A stretch of 64,000 nucleotides of DNA from an uncultured Roseobacter sp. (GTDB lineage Bacteria > Pseudomonadota > Alphaproteobacteria > Rhodobacterales > Rhodobacteraceae): positions 227,081 through 291,080 of the forward strand of contig NZ_CANLKW010000004.1 of the NCBI RefSeq assembly GCF_947491795.1, in the 5' to 3' direction. Shown in pieces: positions 1 to 8,769 of the stretch (within the stretch, counting starts at the first letter, position 1; each line of letters begins with the position of its first letter). The notes under the pieces are model-generated. The model did not search any database. It was not told the origin of the DNA and saw only the letters and a program-made list of their open reading frames with translations. A program made the translations under genes and the position numbers.

Positions 1-216
1 CAGTACCAGGCGATCACAGTGGCCGAGCCGCTGAACCTGCAGGGCTGGCAACTCGTGGACGAACTGAACCGTGCCATCCAGGGCGAGGCCTGCTCGGGTT
101 ATGTCACGGCACCCGCTCTGGTGACGCAGGAAGGTCTGGCCAAGCTGGGCGACAGCAACGCCTTTGATCCCGACAGCCCTTACCGCGAAGCCTATTCGGC
201 CATCTGGGGCAAGTAA
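1..216 (+). CDS. Sugar ABC transporter substrate-binding protein, C-terminal part (cut by window start)
   Basis: The reading frame is open from base 1 and ends at TAA (214-216), leaving the last 71 residues of a periplasmic binding protein. The tail (residues such as PYREAYSAIWGK at the very end) and the position directly before an ABC ATPase and a permease of the ribose/xylose class fit a RbsB-type solute-binding protein. The start, signal peptide and ligand pocket are outside the window. It is followed by a 74-base gap with a good ribosome site for the ATPase, so it is probably the first gene of that operon. A second binding protein lies after the permease at 2267. Family assignment is inferred mainly from context. 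Confidence 0.7.
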   Translation, partial: QYQAITVAEPLNLQGWQLVDELNRAIQGEACSGYVTAPALVTQEGLAKLGDSNAFDPDSPYREAYSAIWGK

Positions 217-290
217 CCCTCCCCGGGCGGCGGGCCGGTTTCTGGTCTGCCGCCCACCTTCAAACGAATTTTTACAACCAACCGGAGGCC

Positions 291-1052
291 ATGATGGCAG
301 AGACTCCCCTCGTCGAGATGCGCAGGATCACCAAAAGGTTCGGTGGCGTTACCGCCCTTTCAGAGGTGGACCTGACCGCCCGTGCGGGTGAAGTTCTGGC
401 CATTGTCGGTGACAACGGTGCCGGAAAATCCACGCTGATCAAGATCCTCACTGGCGTTTACCAGCCCACAGAAGGCAGCATTCTGATTGATGGCCAGGAG
501 GTGAGCTTTGCCAGTCATGCCGAGGCAATCGAGCAGGGCATTGACGCGGTCTATCAGACCCTGGCTCTGGCGGATCACCTCGATCCTGCGGCGAATATGT
601 TCCTGGGTAATGAACTCACCAAAAAAGTGTTCGGCATGACAATCCTGGACAACAAACGGATGCGTACGGAAACGGAGCGCGTTCTGATGGACCGTCTTGG
701 GGTGCGCCTCAAGTCACTGGACGCGGCAACAGAAAGCCTCTCGGGTGGTCAGCGCCAGGCTGTGGCAATTGCGCGGGCCGTGTACTCGGAAGGGCTGCGC
801 GTTCTTGTGATGGACGAGCCGACAGCCGCACTTGGTCCTCAGGAAACGGCGCGTACACTCAAGCTGATTGAAACGCTGAGGGATCAGGGGCTGGCGGTTA
901 TTCTGATCAGTCACTCTCTGGATGATGTTTTCCAGGTGTCAGACCGCATCCACGTTCAGCGCAGGGGCCGGCAGGTCGGCGTTGTCAGAACAGCAGACAG
1001 CAACACGCAGGAAGTCCTCGGACTGATCGTCGGTGCCGAGGAGGCCGCATAA
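291..1052 (+). CDS. Sugar ABC transporter ATP-binding protein
   Basis: A 253-residue single-cassette ATPase that would drive import of a sugar or polyol through the permease encoded next. It shows Walker A GDNGAGKST near residue 40, the signature LSGGQRQAVAIARA near residue 150 and Walker B VLVMDEPTAALG near residue 173, followed by the H-loop region ILISHSLDDV. Length fits the short one-domain cassettes of the Roseobacter and Rhizobium sugar transporters rather than the two-domain RbsA type. A Shine-Dalgarno-like GGAGG lies just before tandem ATG codons at 291 and 294; either may be used. Its stop shares one base with the permease start, so the two are translationally coupled. The exact substrate cannot be read from sequence. 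Confidence 0.93.
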   Translation: MMAETPLVEMRRITKRFGGVTALSEVDLTARAGEVLAIVGDNGAGKSTLIKILTGVYQPTEGSILIDGQEVSFASHAEAIEQGIDAVYQTLALADHLDPAANMFLGNELTKKVFGMTILDNKRMRTETERVLMDRLGVRLKSLDAATESLSGGQRQAVAIARAVYSEGLRVLVMDEPTAALGPQETARTLKLIETLRDQGLAVILISHSLDDVFQVSDRIHVQRRGRQVGVVRTADSNTQEVLGLIVGAEEAA

Positions 1053-2182
1053 TGAGCGCTACAGATACAGCCCCGCAACGCCCCAGAAGTTTTGCCGACC
1101 GGGCGGAACCCTATATCGCAATCATCGGCCCTATGGTGATGATCCTCGCTATCCTGCTGTTTATGGGTGTGGTCGAACCGGCCCGGTATTTTCGCCTGAG
1201 CAATCTCAACCTTATTCTGCTGGATGCAGCACTCTATATGCCGATGGCGATGGCGATGACCTTCGTGATCACTCAGCGTGGCATCGATCTGTCTATCGGT
1301 TCGATTGCGGCGCTTTCGGGTATTCTGATGGCTTTCCTGATCAAGCAGTATGATTTCCCCGCTTGGGTCGCTGTGCCCATTGCTCTGACGCTCGGGGCTC
1401 TGATGGGCCTGATCAACGGTCTGATCATTACACGCCTCAAGGTGCCGGACCTGATCGGCACACTGGCGATGGATCTGGTCTATCGCGGGCTGGCGCTTGT
1501 GATCGCCAAGGGTCTCGTGCTCGCGCGGTTCCCGGATCTGATTACTGATATCGGACGCGGGCAGATTCCCGGGTTTATACCCATTCCGGTCGTCATTGGT
1601 ATTGCCACGATGGTCGGCGGGTACTTTCTGCTGACGCGCACCTACTTTGGCCGGTATACGATCGCAATCGGCTCCAGTCCTGAATCCGCGGAACTGACGG
1701 GCATCTCTGTCAACCGTCACAAGGTCTATGCCTATGTGCTGATGGGTGCCGCCGCCGCGCTGGGGGGGCTGATGCTGACAGGTAAACTCAATGCGATCCA
1801 GGCCACCTCGGCACCTTACTTCAACCTTCATGTCATTGCGGCGGTCGTCGTCGGCGGCACCTCGCTCTTTGGCGGGCGCGCCTCGATGGTCGGCTCCTTT
1901 GCTGGTGTTCTGCTGCTCTCGATGATGATCAACGCCCTGGTGACACTGCGCATCGAGTTTTTCTGGCAGTCGGTCGCGTCCGGTGTCGTCATTGTCAGTT
2001 CGGTCGCGCTGTATACCTGGATGCAAAAGAAAGACCGTGATGGGGCAAAAGGCCTGCTTGCAGGCCTGTCGACCCCGGATGGACAAAAAATGCTGCGGTT
2101 TTCTGCAGCGATAATTGGTGTGCTGATTGCCCTTCTGGCTCTTGGCACGCTTCTGGCCGGAGAGCCCGTACCCAGCGGCTGA
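1052..2182 (+). CDS. Sugar ABC transporter permease
   Basis: A 376-residue inner-membrane protein of the ribose/branched-chain permease family (BPD_transp_2). It has about eight to ten hydrophobic segments, and the conserved GIDLSIGSIAALSG segment near residue 75 and the VVVGGTSLFGGR segment near residue 267 that mark RbsC-like permeases. It starts at ATG 1052, overlapping the ATPase stop by one base. With the ATPase and the flanking binding proteins it forms one importer. A single permease gene suggests a homodimeric channel. Substrate unknown; the downstream lactonase and dehydrogenase suggest a sugar or sugar acid. Confidence 0.93.
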   Translation: MSATDTAPQRPRSFADRAEPYIAIIGPMVMILAILLFMGVVEPARYFRLSNLNLILLDAALYMPMAMAMTFVITQRGIDLSIGSIAALSGILMAFLIKQYDFPAWVAVPIALTLGALMGLINGLIITRLKVPDLIGTLAMDLVYRGLALVIAKGLVLARFPDLITDIGRGQIPGFIPIPVVIGIATMVGGYFLLTRTYFGRYTIAIGSSPESAELTGISVNRHKVYAYVLMGAAAALGGLMLTGKLNAIQATSAPYFNLHVIAAVVVGGTSLFGGRASMVGSFAGVLLLSMMINALVTLRIEFFWQSVASGVVIVSSVALYTWMQKKDRDGAKGLLAGLSTPDGQKMLRFSAAIIGVLIALLALGTLLAGEPVPSG

Positions 2183-2266
2183 TCCGGTTCGCGCGGGGTG
2201 GTGCAAACCGGGCGTGCAAGCCCGGCTGCATCAATGTCCCCGCAATTTTCAAAGGGAGGAACTACA

Positions 2267-3412
2267 ATGAAAAAATTACTGACAACCAGCCTGATCGCCA
2301 CGATTTCTGCGACTGGTATTGCCTGGGCCGACGGCCATGCAACACTGCCGCTCAGAGAGCTGCCGGGCATCGCGGACCGCGACTACTGGGTACCGGGCGA
2401 AGTGAACGCCGAGGGCAAACTGGAAGCACTGCAGGCCGTGGTCGGCGCAGATGCTGTTCCCTATGCGGGGACGCTGGATAATCCGGTTCAGATTGCTTTG
2501 ATTTATCCGTCTGCAGACACGTCGGATTTCTGGGCACGTAACTACCTGGCGCTGACAAAACGCCTCGAACAGCTGGGCATCGCCTATGAGACGACAGAAT
2601 TCGCCAGCCGCCAGATCGAGCATTCTCTGCAGTCGACTTATGCAAACCAGGTCGAACAGGACGCGGATCTGTATGACTATGTGATCTTTGGTCCGTCAGA
2701 ACTCGCCATTCAGGCTGACAACATCGACAAACTGTCCGGAAATGATGGCTTTGCCACCTATGTCTGGGCATTCCATACACCGATGAAAGAACTGGAAAAT
2801 CAGCCCGATGCCTGGTTTGATTTCTCGTCGGCCGCCGGTGCGCTGACCATGTGTGACTATATGCTCGGCCGTCTGGGCAACGATGTGACAATGGCCATGA
2901 ACCGCGGCATTCCCGGTATCACGGACAATCAGCGTTCAGGTGATTTCAAAGCCTGTGTTGAGGAAAAAGGTGGCTGGACCACTGTCTATGAGCACTATGG
3001 CGAGTACCAGCGTGAAGGTGGTTTTGAAGGCACATCGCTGATTCTGCAGGCCTATCCCGAAGCCAAGATCATCCACAACGCCAACACCGCTATGGCGATG
3101 GGCAGCGTTGAGGCGCAGGTATCGGTTGGCAAAGAGAAAGAGATCTTCTCCACCGGCTGGGGCGGCACCGGTCTTGAGCTGGACGCGATCCGTCGCGGCG
3201 AGCTGGATGCAACGCCAATGCGCATGGGCGATGATGTTGGTGCTGCCACGGCAGAAGCCATCAAAGCTGACCTCGAAGGCCGTGCAGAAGAGCTTCCGCT
3301 CGTCTTCCTGGGCCGCATCACGGTTGCACATGATCAGATGAGTGCCGATGAAATCGATGCTCTTGAACAGGAAGCTTTCCGCTTCTCCGGTGTCGGCGCG
3401 CTTGAACGCTGA
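2267..3412 (+). CDS. Periplasmic sugar-binding protein, LuxP/RbsB-like
   Basis: A 381-residue exported binding protein. I chose ATG 2267 because it follows AAAGGGAGGA at a good distance and begins a clear signal peptide (MKKLLTTSLIATISATGIAWA, cleavage near residue 22). A longer frame from 2198 has no ribosome site. The mature part has the two-lobe type I periplasmic-binding-protein pattern, with IALIYPSADTSDFW at the first strand. The long N-terminal extension before that strand resembles LuxP-type autoinducer-2 binding proteins more than short RbsB proteins. It is the second binding protein of this transporter operon and is followed by a strong terminator at 3422. Ligand uncertain. Confidence 0.88.
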   Translation: MKKLLTTSLIATISATGIAWADGHATLPLRELPGIADRDYWVPGEVNAEGKLEALQAVVGADAVPYAGTLDNPVQIALIYPSADTSDFWARNYLALTKRLEQLGIAYETTEFASRQIEHSLQSTYANQVEQDADLYDYVIFGPSELAIQADNIDKLSGNDGFATYVWAFHTPMKELENQPDAWFDFSSAAGALTMCDYMLGRLGNDVTMAMNRGIPGITDNQRSGDFKACVEEKGGWTTVYEHYGEYQREGGFEGTSLILQAYPEAKIIHNANTAMAMGSVEAQVSVGKEKEIFSTGWGGTGLELDAIRRGELDATPMRMGDDVGAATAEAIKADLEGRAEELPLVFLGRITVAHDQMSADEIDALEQEAFRFSGVGALER

Positions 3413-3421
3413 ACCAGGATC

Positions 3422-3449
3422 AGGCGCCGGTCGCACCGGCGCCTTTTTT
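3422..3449 (+). terminator. Rho-independent terminator after the ABC transporter operon
   Basis: A perfect 10-bp stem (AGGCGCCGGT paired with ACCGGCGCCT) with a CGC loop is followed by TTTTTT. It sits 10 bases after the binding-protein stop and separates or attenuates transcription into the SMP-30 gene. Confidence 0.9.
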
Positions 3450-3462
3450 ATTGTAACGATAG

Positions 3463-3490
3463 CCGCACGGCGGGTTTTTCCGCGGTGCGG
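3463..3490 (+). other. Second hairpin just upstream of the SMP-30 gene
   Basis: CCGCACGGCGG and CCGCGGTGCGG can pair with a single mismatch around a GTTTTT loop. The stem ends only a few bases before the AAAGGAG ribosome site of the 3508 gene. It has no trailing T-run, so it is not a second terminator; it may be an mRNA 5' stem or a regulator site. The role is not known. Confidence 0.4.
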
Positions 3491-3507
3491 CCAAAGGAGA
3501 CAGTGAG

Positions 3508-4428
3508 ATGTTCGGGGTGATCGAGGGCACAGGATTTGAAGAGCTGGCACCGGAATTTGGCGAATGCCTGATTGGTCATGCGAGGGTCGAACGCCTCTGG
3601 ACGGGCGCGCGGTGGTCAGAAGGCCCTGTCTGGTTTGCAGCCGGAAGATACCTTGTCTGGTCAGACATTCCCAACAACCGCATGATGCGCTGGGACGAAA
3701 CCGACGGATCGGTTTCGGTATTCCGCCAGCCTTCCAATAACTCAAACGGCAATACCATCGACGGACAGGGGCGTATGGTCACCTGCGAGCATCTTGCACG
3801 GCGCATCACGCGCACAGAGCATGATGGCAGCGTTACAGTGATCGCCGACAGTTTTGAAGGCAAACGCCTGAATTCCCCGAACGATGTGGTGGTCAGATCG
3901 GATGGTACGATCTGGTTCACAGACCCGTCTTACGGCATCCTCATGGACTATGAAGGCGACCGAGCGGAGAGTGAAATCGGGGCCTGCCACGTCTATTGTG
4001 TGAACCCGGCGACCGGCGACATCCGCATTGTCGCCGACGACTACGTAAAACCGAACGGGCTGGCGTTTTCGCCGGATGAAAGCGCGCTTTATATCGCGGA
4101 CACGGGCATTACACATGATGCGGATGGCCCAAAACATATCCGCCGGCATGCAGTGGCGGCTGACAACACGCTGTCGGGTGGCGAAATCATCGCGGAATGC
4201 ACGGCGGGCGTTTTTGATGGTTTCCGCTTTGATCGTGACGGGCGCATCTGGACCTCGGCTGCTGACGGGGTGCACTGCCTGAATGCCAGCGGCGACCTGA
4301 TCGGCAAGGTTCTCATTCCCGAGATGGTGGCAAACGTCTGCTTTGGCGGTTCGAAACTCAACCGGCTTTTCATCTGTGGCACAACCTCGCTTTATTCCGT
4401 GTATCTGAATGTGAACGGTGCACGCTGA
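3508..4428 (+). CDS. SMP-30/gluconolactonase family protein
   Basis: A 306-residue six-bladed beta-propeller of the SMP-30/gluconolactonase/LRE family, expected to hydrolyse a sugar lactone with one divalent metal. Visible family motifs are WSEGPVW near residue 36 (first metal-binding glutamate), LNSPNDVVV near residue 122 (asparagine ligand), WFTDPSYG near residue 135 and KPNGLAFSPDE near residue 182. No signal peptide is present, so it is cytoplasmic. The AAAGGAG ribosome site supports ATG 3508. It overlaps the next gene by one base. With the sugar transporter and the dehydrogenase at 4873 it suggests oxidation of an imported sugar to a lactone and hydrolysis to the acid; the actual substrate is inferred only. 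Confidence 0.9.
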   Translation: MFGVIEGTGFEELAPEFGECLIGHARVERLWTGARWSEGPVWFAAGRYLVWSDIPNNRMMRWDETDGSVSVFRQPSNNSNGNTIDGQGRMVTCEHLARRITRTEHDGSVTVIADSFEGKRLNSPNDVVVRSDGTIWFTDPSYGILMDYEGDRAESEIGACHVYCVNPATGDIRIVADDYVKPNGLAFSPDESALYIADTGITHDADGPKHIRRHAVAADNTLSGGEIIAECTAGVFDGFRFDRDGRIWTSAADGVHCLNASGDLIGKVLIPEMVANVCFGGSKLNRLFICGTTSLYSVYLNVNGAR

Positions 4429-4844
4429 TGGCATTTACAACACAAAGCACGGTTCTGACCCACGCCGGGGTGCTCGCGATGCTTCAGGCAGGCGTGCGCA
4501 AAGCCGAAGAGATCGAGCAGCCACAGTGCATCGTCATCGTTGATGCCAGCGGCGAGGTGCTGGGTGAAATCCGCATGACCGGAGCCAAGTTTCTCAGCCG
4601 AAAAAGTGCGCGCTCAAAAGCACGCACAGCGGCTTCCATCGGGGGCGCTACAACCGCTATTCCCGAAGCGGTCAGACCTGCGATTGCCGCCGCGACCAAA
4701 GGTGAAATGACCGGCCTTGGTGGCGGGCTTCCCATTCGCATGGGCGGCGTATTGCTGGGTGGTATCGGCGTAGGGTCAGGCAGTCCGGATCAGGACCTGG
4801 CAGTTGCCGGCGCTGCGCTGGAAGCCATAGGTGCAGACACCTGA
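4428..4844 (+). CDS. GlcG/HbpS-like (DUF336) protein
   Basis: A 138-residue protein of the GlcG/HbpS family. Typical features are the opening helix and the IVIVDASGEVLGEIRMTGA strand pair near residues 36-54, then the glycine-rich tail GGLPIRMGGVLLGGIGVGSG near residues 99-118. Family members bind heme or small organic acids and often sit with glycolate, diol or sugar-acid genes; no catalytic role is settled. ATG 4428 overlaps the lactonase stop (TGATG), so the two are coupled. No signal peptide is visible, unlike secreted HbpS proteins. Confidence 0.88.
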   Translation: MAFTTQSTVLTHAGVLAMLQAGVRKAEEIEQPQCIVIVDASGEVLGEIRMTGAKFLSRKSARSKARTAASIGGATTAIPEAVRPAIAAATKGEMTGLGGGLPIRMGGVLLGGIGVGSGSPDQDLAVAGAALEAIGADT

Positions 4845-4872
4845 CCGCAAATCGACGAATTGGAGAACAGGA

Positions 4873-5760
4873 ATGAGCGAACGGATCGCACTGATAGGTG
4901 CCGGCGCGATGGGGGGTGCCATCGGCACGCGGTTGCTGGAAACAGGTAACGAGCTTGCCGTGTTTGACCTCGATGCAGAAAAGGTCGCCGTTCTTGTGGA
5001 AAAAGGCGCAGTTGCCGCGGCGAGCGCGTCAGTGGCGGCATCAGAGGCCGACTTTGTCATCACCAGCCTGAATGCGGCACATATTGTGGATCGCGCTGTC
5101 TTTGGCGCGGGCGGTATTTCGGAGGGCGCGCGGCCCGGTACAGTAATCATCGACATGTCATCCATCGCACCGGATGCCACGCGCGATCTGGCCGAAAGGG
5201 CCGCGGAAAAGGGATTGATGTGGGTGGACAGCCCCTTGTCAGGCGGCGCGCCCAAAGCCCTGACCGGCGATTTGACGCTGATGGCGGGCGGGGAGGCAGA
5301 GGCAGTGGAAAAGGCGCACCGAGCGCTCCGCCATGTCGCATCCAACTATACTCATATGGGCCCGCCTGGGGCAGGACAGACAACGAAACTGATCAATCAG
5401 GTACTTTGTGGACTTGGATTTCTGGCGGTGGCCGAAGCCACCCAGCTGGCGCTCGATGCCGGAGTGGATGCGGAAAAAATCCCGCAGGCTCTGAAAGGGG
5501 GACGCGCAGACAGCGCCTTGCTACAGGAATACCTGCCGCGCTTTGCAACAAAAGATTATCGCCGTACCGGCCGGATCGATAATATGGTCAAAGACCTGAA
5601 TGCAGTACAGGATCTGGCACGGGCCACCGGCACGTCAATGCCGATGACCGCGCTCTGCGCCGAGGTGCACAGGATGTTGACGGCAGCTGGCCTGGGAGGC
5701 GAGGATCAGGCCGCCGTCATGGAGTTCTTCAGCGGCGCAAAAGAGGAGATCACGGGGTGA
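4873..5760 (+). CDS. NAD(P)-dependent beta-hydroxyacid dehydrogenase family protein
   Basis: A 295-residue protein of the 3-hydroxyisobutyrate/tartronate semialdehyde/6-phosphogluconate dehydrogenase superfamily. The Rossmann motif GAGAMGGAIG begins near residue 8. The substrate-binding segment DSPLSGGAPKALTGDLTLMAGG (near residues 118-139) matches the family signature, and GAGQTTKLINQ near residue 165 carries the catalytic lysine. ATG 4873 was chosen because AGAACAGGA precedes it and the Rossmann strand then starts at once. It lies 28 bases after the GlcG-like gene in the same operon. A likely role is oxidation or reduction of a hydroxyacid derived from the lactonase product. Confidence 0.9.
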   Translation: MSERIALIGAGAMGGAIGTRLLETGNELAVFDLDAEKVAVLVEKGAVAAASASVAASEADFVITSLNAAHIVDRAVFGAGGISEGARPGTVIIDMSSIAPDATRDLAERAAEKGLMWVDSPLSGGAPKALTGDLTLMAGGEAEAVEKAHRALRHVASNYTHMGPPGAGQTTKLINQVLCGLGFLAVAEATQLALDAGVDAEKIPQALKGGRADSALLQEYLPRFATKDYRRTGRIDNMVKDLNAVQDLARATGTSMPMTALCAEVHRMLTAAGLGGEDQAAVMEFFSGAKEEITG

Positions 5761-5803
5761 CGGGGCCGATCCTTTTACGGGCCAGGGGAAATGGAGCGGC
5801 TGT

Positions 5804-6811
5804 TTGACGGCTCCTGTAACCATGCGTGACGTGGCCCGCGAAGTCGGGGTTTCACCGATGACTGTGTCCCGCGCCTTGCGGGGAGATGGTACCGTCAGCC
5901 AGAAAACCCGCGACACGATCCGCGCCGCCGCTGACCGCTTGGGATATGTATACGATACGACGGCTCAGGCATTCCGCGCGCAAAAGAGCGGTTTTGTGGC
6001 CGTCACGCTGCCCTCCATCGACAATGCCAACTTTGCGGCTACGCATCGCGGACTGACAGAGGTGCTGTCCGAAACAGGGCTACAGATCCTGCTGGGAAGT
6101 ACGAACTATTCCGTCGACGCCGAAGAACGCATCGTTCGGCAACTGCTCGAGCGCAAACCCGAAGCCATCATCCTCACCGGTGGGCATCACTCACCGGGAA
6201 CCCGTGCCTTGTTGCGGGCACGCGATATTCCCGTGGTGGAAATGTGGGATCTGCCCGAAGCTCCGTTGCAGCACACTGTGGGTTTCTCAAACCCCGATGC
6301 CATGACCGGCATTGTGGAACAACTGGCCGCCTCAGGGCGTCGTCGCCTCGCCTTTCTCGGTGCCGAAGGCGAGAGTGACCGACGGGGTGCAGAACGCTGC
6401 CGGGGCGTGATCGGGGCCGCTCAGCGTCTGGGTCTTCCCACGGTAGAGGTTCTGAGCATCGGACCTGCGCCGGTTTCGATGTCCGAAGGCGCACAGGCGG
6501 TGGCTGATATGGCCGACCGTTTGCCCGAATTTGACGCGCTGGTCTGTGTCTCTGACACGGTGGCTTTCGGCGCATTGACGGCATGTCAGCGACGCGGTGT
6601 TTCTGTCCCGGGTGATATTGCCATAACGGGGTTTGGCGCTTTTGAAATTGCGGCGGTGTCCTGTCCTGCACTGACAACCGTGGATGTGTTTGCCTACGAT
6701 ATCGGTGTTGCCGCCGGGGGCCTGATCACCAATGTGCTGGCCGATCCGGCTGGCAAAGACGCCGTTGTTGTCGAAACGGCGGTCCAGATCCGTCCTGGCG
6801 AAACGTCTTAG
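5804..6811 (+). CDS. LacI-family transcriptional regulator
   Basis: A 335-residue repressor with an N-terminal LacI helix-turn-helix (MRDVAREVGVSPMTVSRAL region, residues 7-25) and hinge, then a type I periplasmic-binding-like effector domain (FVAVTLPSIDNANF near residue 65, ITGFGAFEIA near residue 275). The TTG at 5804 has GGAG eight bases upstream. The alternative ATG 5822 would start inside the helix-turn-helix, so TTG is preferred. It is last in the cluster and is the likely controller of the transporter-lactonase-dehydrogenase genes. It resembles GntR-type gluconate repressors in domain order, but ligand identity is not evident. Confidence 0.9.
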   Translation: MTAPVTMRDVAREVGVSPMTVSRALRGDGTVSQKTRDTIRAAADRLGYVYDTTAQAFRAQKSGFVAVTLPSIDNANFAATHRGLTEVLSETGLQILLGSTNYSVDAEERIVRQLLERKPEAIILTGGHHSPGTRALLRARDIPVVEMWDLPEAPLQHTVGFSNPDAMTGIVEQLAASGRRRLAFLGAEGESDRRGAERCRGVIGAAQRLGLPTVEVLSIGPAPVSMSEGAQAVADMADRLPEFDALVCVSDTVAFGALTACQRRGVSVPGDIAITGFGAFEIAAVSCPALTTVDVFAYDIGVAAGGLITNVLADPAGKDAVVVETAVQIRPGETS

Positions 6812-6826
6812 ACGCCCCACGAAAAA

Positions 6827-6861
6827 CGGCCCGGGAACATCGCCCGGGCCGCCATTTTTTT
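6827..6861. terminator. Bidirectional terminator between lacI-type gene and BCCT gene
   Basis: CGGCCCGGG pairs with CCCGGGCCG (9 bp) around AACATCG. On the plus strand CCATTTTTTT follows; on the minus strand the preceding GAAAAA gives a T-run. It therefore serves both convergent genes (ends at 6811 and 6872). Confidence 0.85.
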
Positions 6862-6871
6862 CTGCCAGAGA

Positions 6872-8578
6872 TTACTCGGCAGGTGTGGCTTCTGCATCTG
6901 CAAGCGTCGCAACACCGGCAGCTTCGCGGCGGCCGTCATTCCAGATCGCTTTGATCAGTGCCACGCACATCAGAACCATAACGACCGAGAAGGGCAGCGC
7001 ACCGATCACCATCGCTGTCTGGATGGCGGATGTCCCACCGGACAACAGCAGACCTCCGACAACAAGCCCGAGTGCTGCACCCCAGAAGAGGATGTGTGGA
7101 CGGGCTTTTGGGCCTTCATCACCCGCTGCGTTGATCGTGTTCACGATCAGAACAGCCGAGTCAGCTGACGTAACAAGGAACGTCATCAGAAGGACCACGA
7201 TCAGAACAGCCATACCCCAGGAGAGTATTTCTGCGATCGGCGCGAGCATGAACTCTGTCATCGCAAAAATCTTGTCGCCGTTTCCGGCATCAAAGATCAC
7301 CCCATTCGCACCGCCGTTCAGTTCCAGATCGATGGCTGTACCACCGGCCCAGGAGAACCACACCATGCACATCAGGCCAGGCACGATCATCGCACCCAGA
7401 ACGAATTCACGGATGCTGCGACCACGCGAGATACGCGCAAGGAACAGACCAACAAATGGTGCAAATGCAATCCACCAGGCCCAGTAGAACACAGGCCACC
7501 AGCCCTGCCACTGTGCCAGCAGGAAGGCTTCTGAACCTTCGACGCCGTCAGAGCGGTAGACGTTAAAGCTCAGCCACGGCAGCGCCAGCAGGTAATCCCA
7601 CAGGCCCACAAACATCGCGGTCAGACCGAACCAGGTCGCCCCAAAGATGATGAAGAAGCCCAGCAGAACAATTGACAGAACCATGTTGATGTTCGACAGC
7701 CACTTGATGCCTTTGCCAACACCTGAGAGTGCCGACAGTGTGGAGGCGCCCATGATAAAGAGCAGCGCGACAACGATACCAACGAAATTCACCGTACCTG
7801 CGATGCTGGCACCAGCCGCATCAACCGCGCCCTCTGCGTGTACCAGGCCGGGAACGCCGATCCGGGTCAGACCCGCAACAAACTGATCAACGCCAAAGCC
7901 CAGTGTCTGTGCGACGCCGAGGATGGTGGCAACGACCGCTACGATATCAATCAGGTGTCCCAGCTTGCCGGACAGGGCCCGACCGAACAGGGGTGTCAGG
8001 GCCGACCGGATCGTCAGCGGAAGACCACGGCGGTAGCTGAAAAAGGCAAGTGCAAGACCGATAACAGCATAGCATGCCCAGGCACCTGCACCCCAGTGCA
8101 GGAAGGACCAGACATAGGCGTTTCGCACGTTGTCTTCGCCTGCCGCTGTCGCCAGTCCCTGGATCACCTGTGGGTTATTCTGGAAGTGGGCCACCGGTTC
8201 CGCGACGGCCCATGTCAGCATGCCCACGCCGATACCGGCGCCGAACATCATGGAAAACCACGAGAAATTTGAAAACTCAGGCTTGTCGTCATCAAGGCCA
8301 AGCTTCATGCGAGCGGAAGTAGGCCATACGGCGAGCCCGATACAGACGATCACGAAAAGTGCAACTGTCCAGATGTACCATGCCGCAGCATTTTTGAGGA
8401 TGACACTGTTCAGCTCGCTGAGCACGCGACCTGATTGCGTGGGCCAGAAGATACACCAGACGACGAGTACGCTGATGATGACCTTACTGACGACCGTTAC
8501 GTCGACGCTGAACCCCCGATAAAACCCCTTGTCGGCGGTTTTGATCGGCAGATCCATTAGTGGTGGTTCAATTGCCAT
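6872..8578 (-). CDS. BCCT-family betaine/choline/carnitine-type transporter
   Basis: A 568-residue carrier with about twelve hydrophobic segments, the usual length of the family. Characteristic stretches include the FLHWGAGAWACYAVIGLALA segment near residue 155 and the signature region WWPVFYWAWWIAFAPFVGLF near residue 360. Such carriers import compatible solutes or related trimethylammonium or dimethylsulfonio compounds by Na+ or H+ symport. ATG at 8578 is supported by AAGGAG nine bases upstream; a longer frame to 8659 lacks a ribosome site. It is divergent from the LysR-type regulator at 8770, which probably controls it. Betaine, carnitine, choline or DMSP are all possible substrates. Confidence 0.95.
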   Translation of the reverse strand: MAIEPPLMDLPIKTADKGFYRGFSVDVTVVSKVIISVLVVWCIFWPTQSGRVLSELNSVILKNAAAWYIWTVALFVIVCIGLAVWPTSARMKLGLDDDKPEFSNFSWFSMMFGAGIGVGMLTWAVAEPVAHFQNNPQVIQGLATAAGEDNVRNAYVWSFLHWGAGAWACYAVIGLALAFFSYRRGLPLTIRSALTPLFGRALSGKLGHLIDIVAVVATILGVAQTLGFGVDQFVAGLTRIGVPGLVHAEGAVDAAGASIAGTVNFVGIVVALLFIMGASTLSALSGVGKGIKWLSNINMVLSIVLLGFFIIFGATWFGLTAMFVGLWDYLLALPWLSFNVYRSDGVEGSEAFLLAQWQGWWPVFYWAWWIAFAPFVGLFLARISRGRSIREFVLGAMIVPGLMCMVWFSWAGGTAIDLELNGGANGVIFDAGNGDKIFAMTEFMLAPIAEILSWGMAVLIVVLLMTFLVTSADSAVLIVNTINAAGDEGPKARPHILFWGAALGLVVGGLLLSGGTSAIQTAMVIGALPFSVVMVLMCVALIKAIWNDGRREAAGVATLADAEATPAE

Positions 8579-8727
8579 TATTATCTTCTCCTTGTTGGCT
8601 TTCTGACAGTTCCCCAGCGTACGGTGCCGGATTGCAGATTTTTTAATCAAGTGAAGCACATCGCCGCTGATAAAGGAACAACTGCTTCCTCAATTCAGCC
8701 TATATCATTAATCCTGTTTGATAAGTG

Positions 8728-8750
8728 GAAACTTTGCTTACTATAGTTTC
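8728..8750. promoter_or_regulatory. Putative LysR-type regulator box (T-N11-A)
   Basis: GAAACT and AGTTTC form a perfect inverted repeat separated by 11 bases, giving the canonical T-N11-A LysR recognition pattern. It lies 20 bases before the LysR start and about 150 bases before the BCCT start, in the divergent spacer, so it could serve autoregulation and BCCT control. Confidence 0.65.
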
Positions 8751-8769
8751 ATAAAAAGGAAACCTTGGT

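Noticed and set aside
956..2206. Long minus-strand open frame of 416 codons over the permease
   Set aside because: It lies opposite a clear ABC permease, is rich in Arg, His and Gln, and has no family features; a shadow of the real gene.
3463..3490. A second terminator or riboswitch before the SMP-30 gene
   Set aside because: There is a hairpin but the T-run is in its loop, and no riboswitch core could be recognised; listed only as a hairpin.
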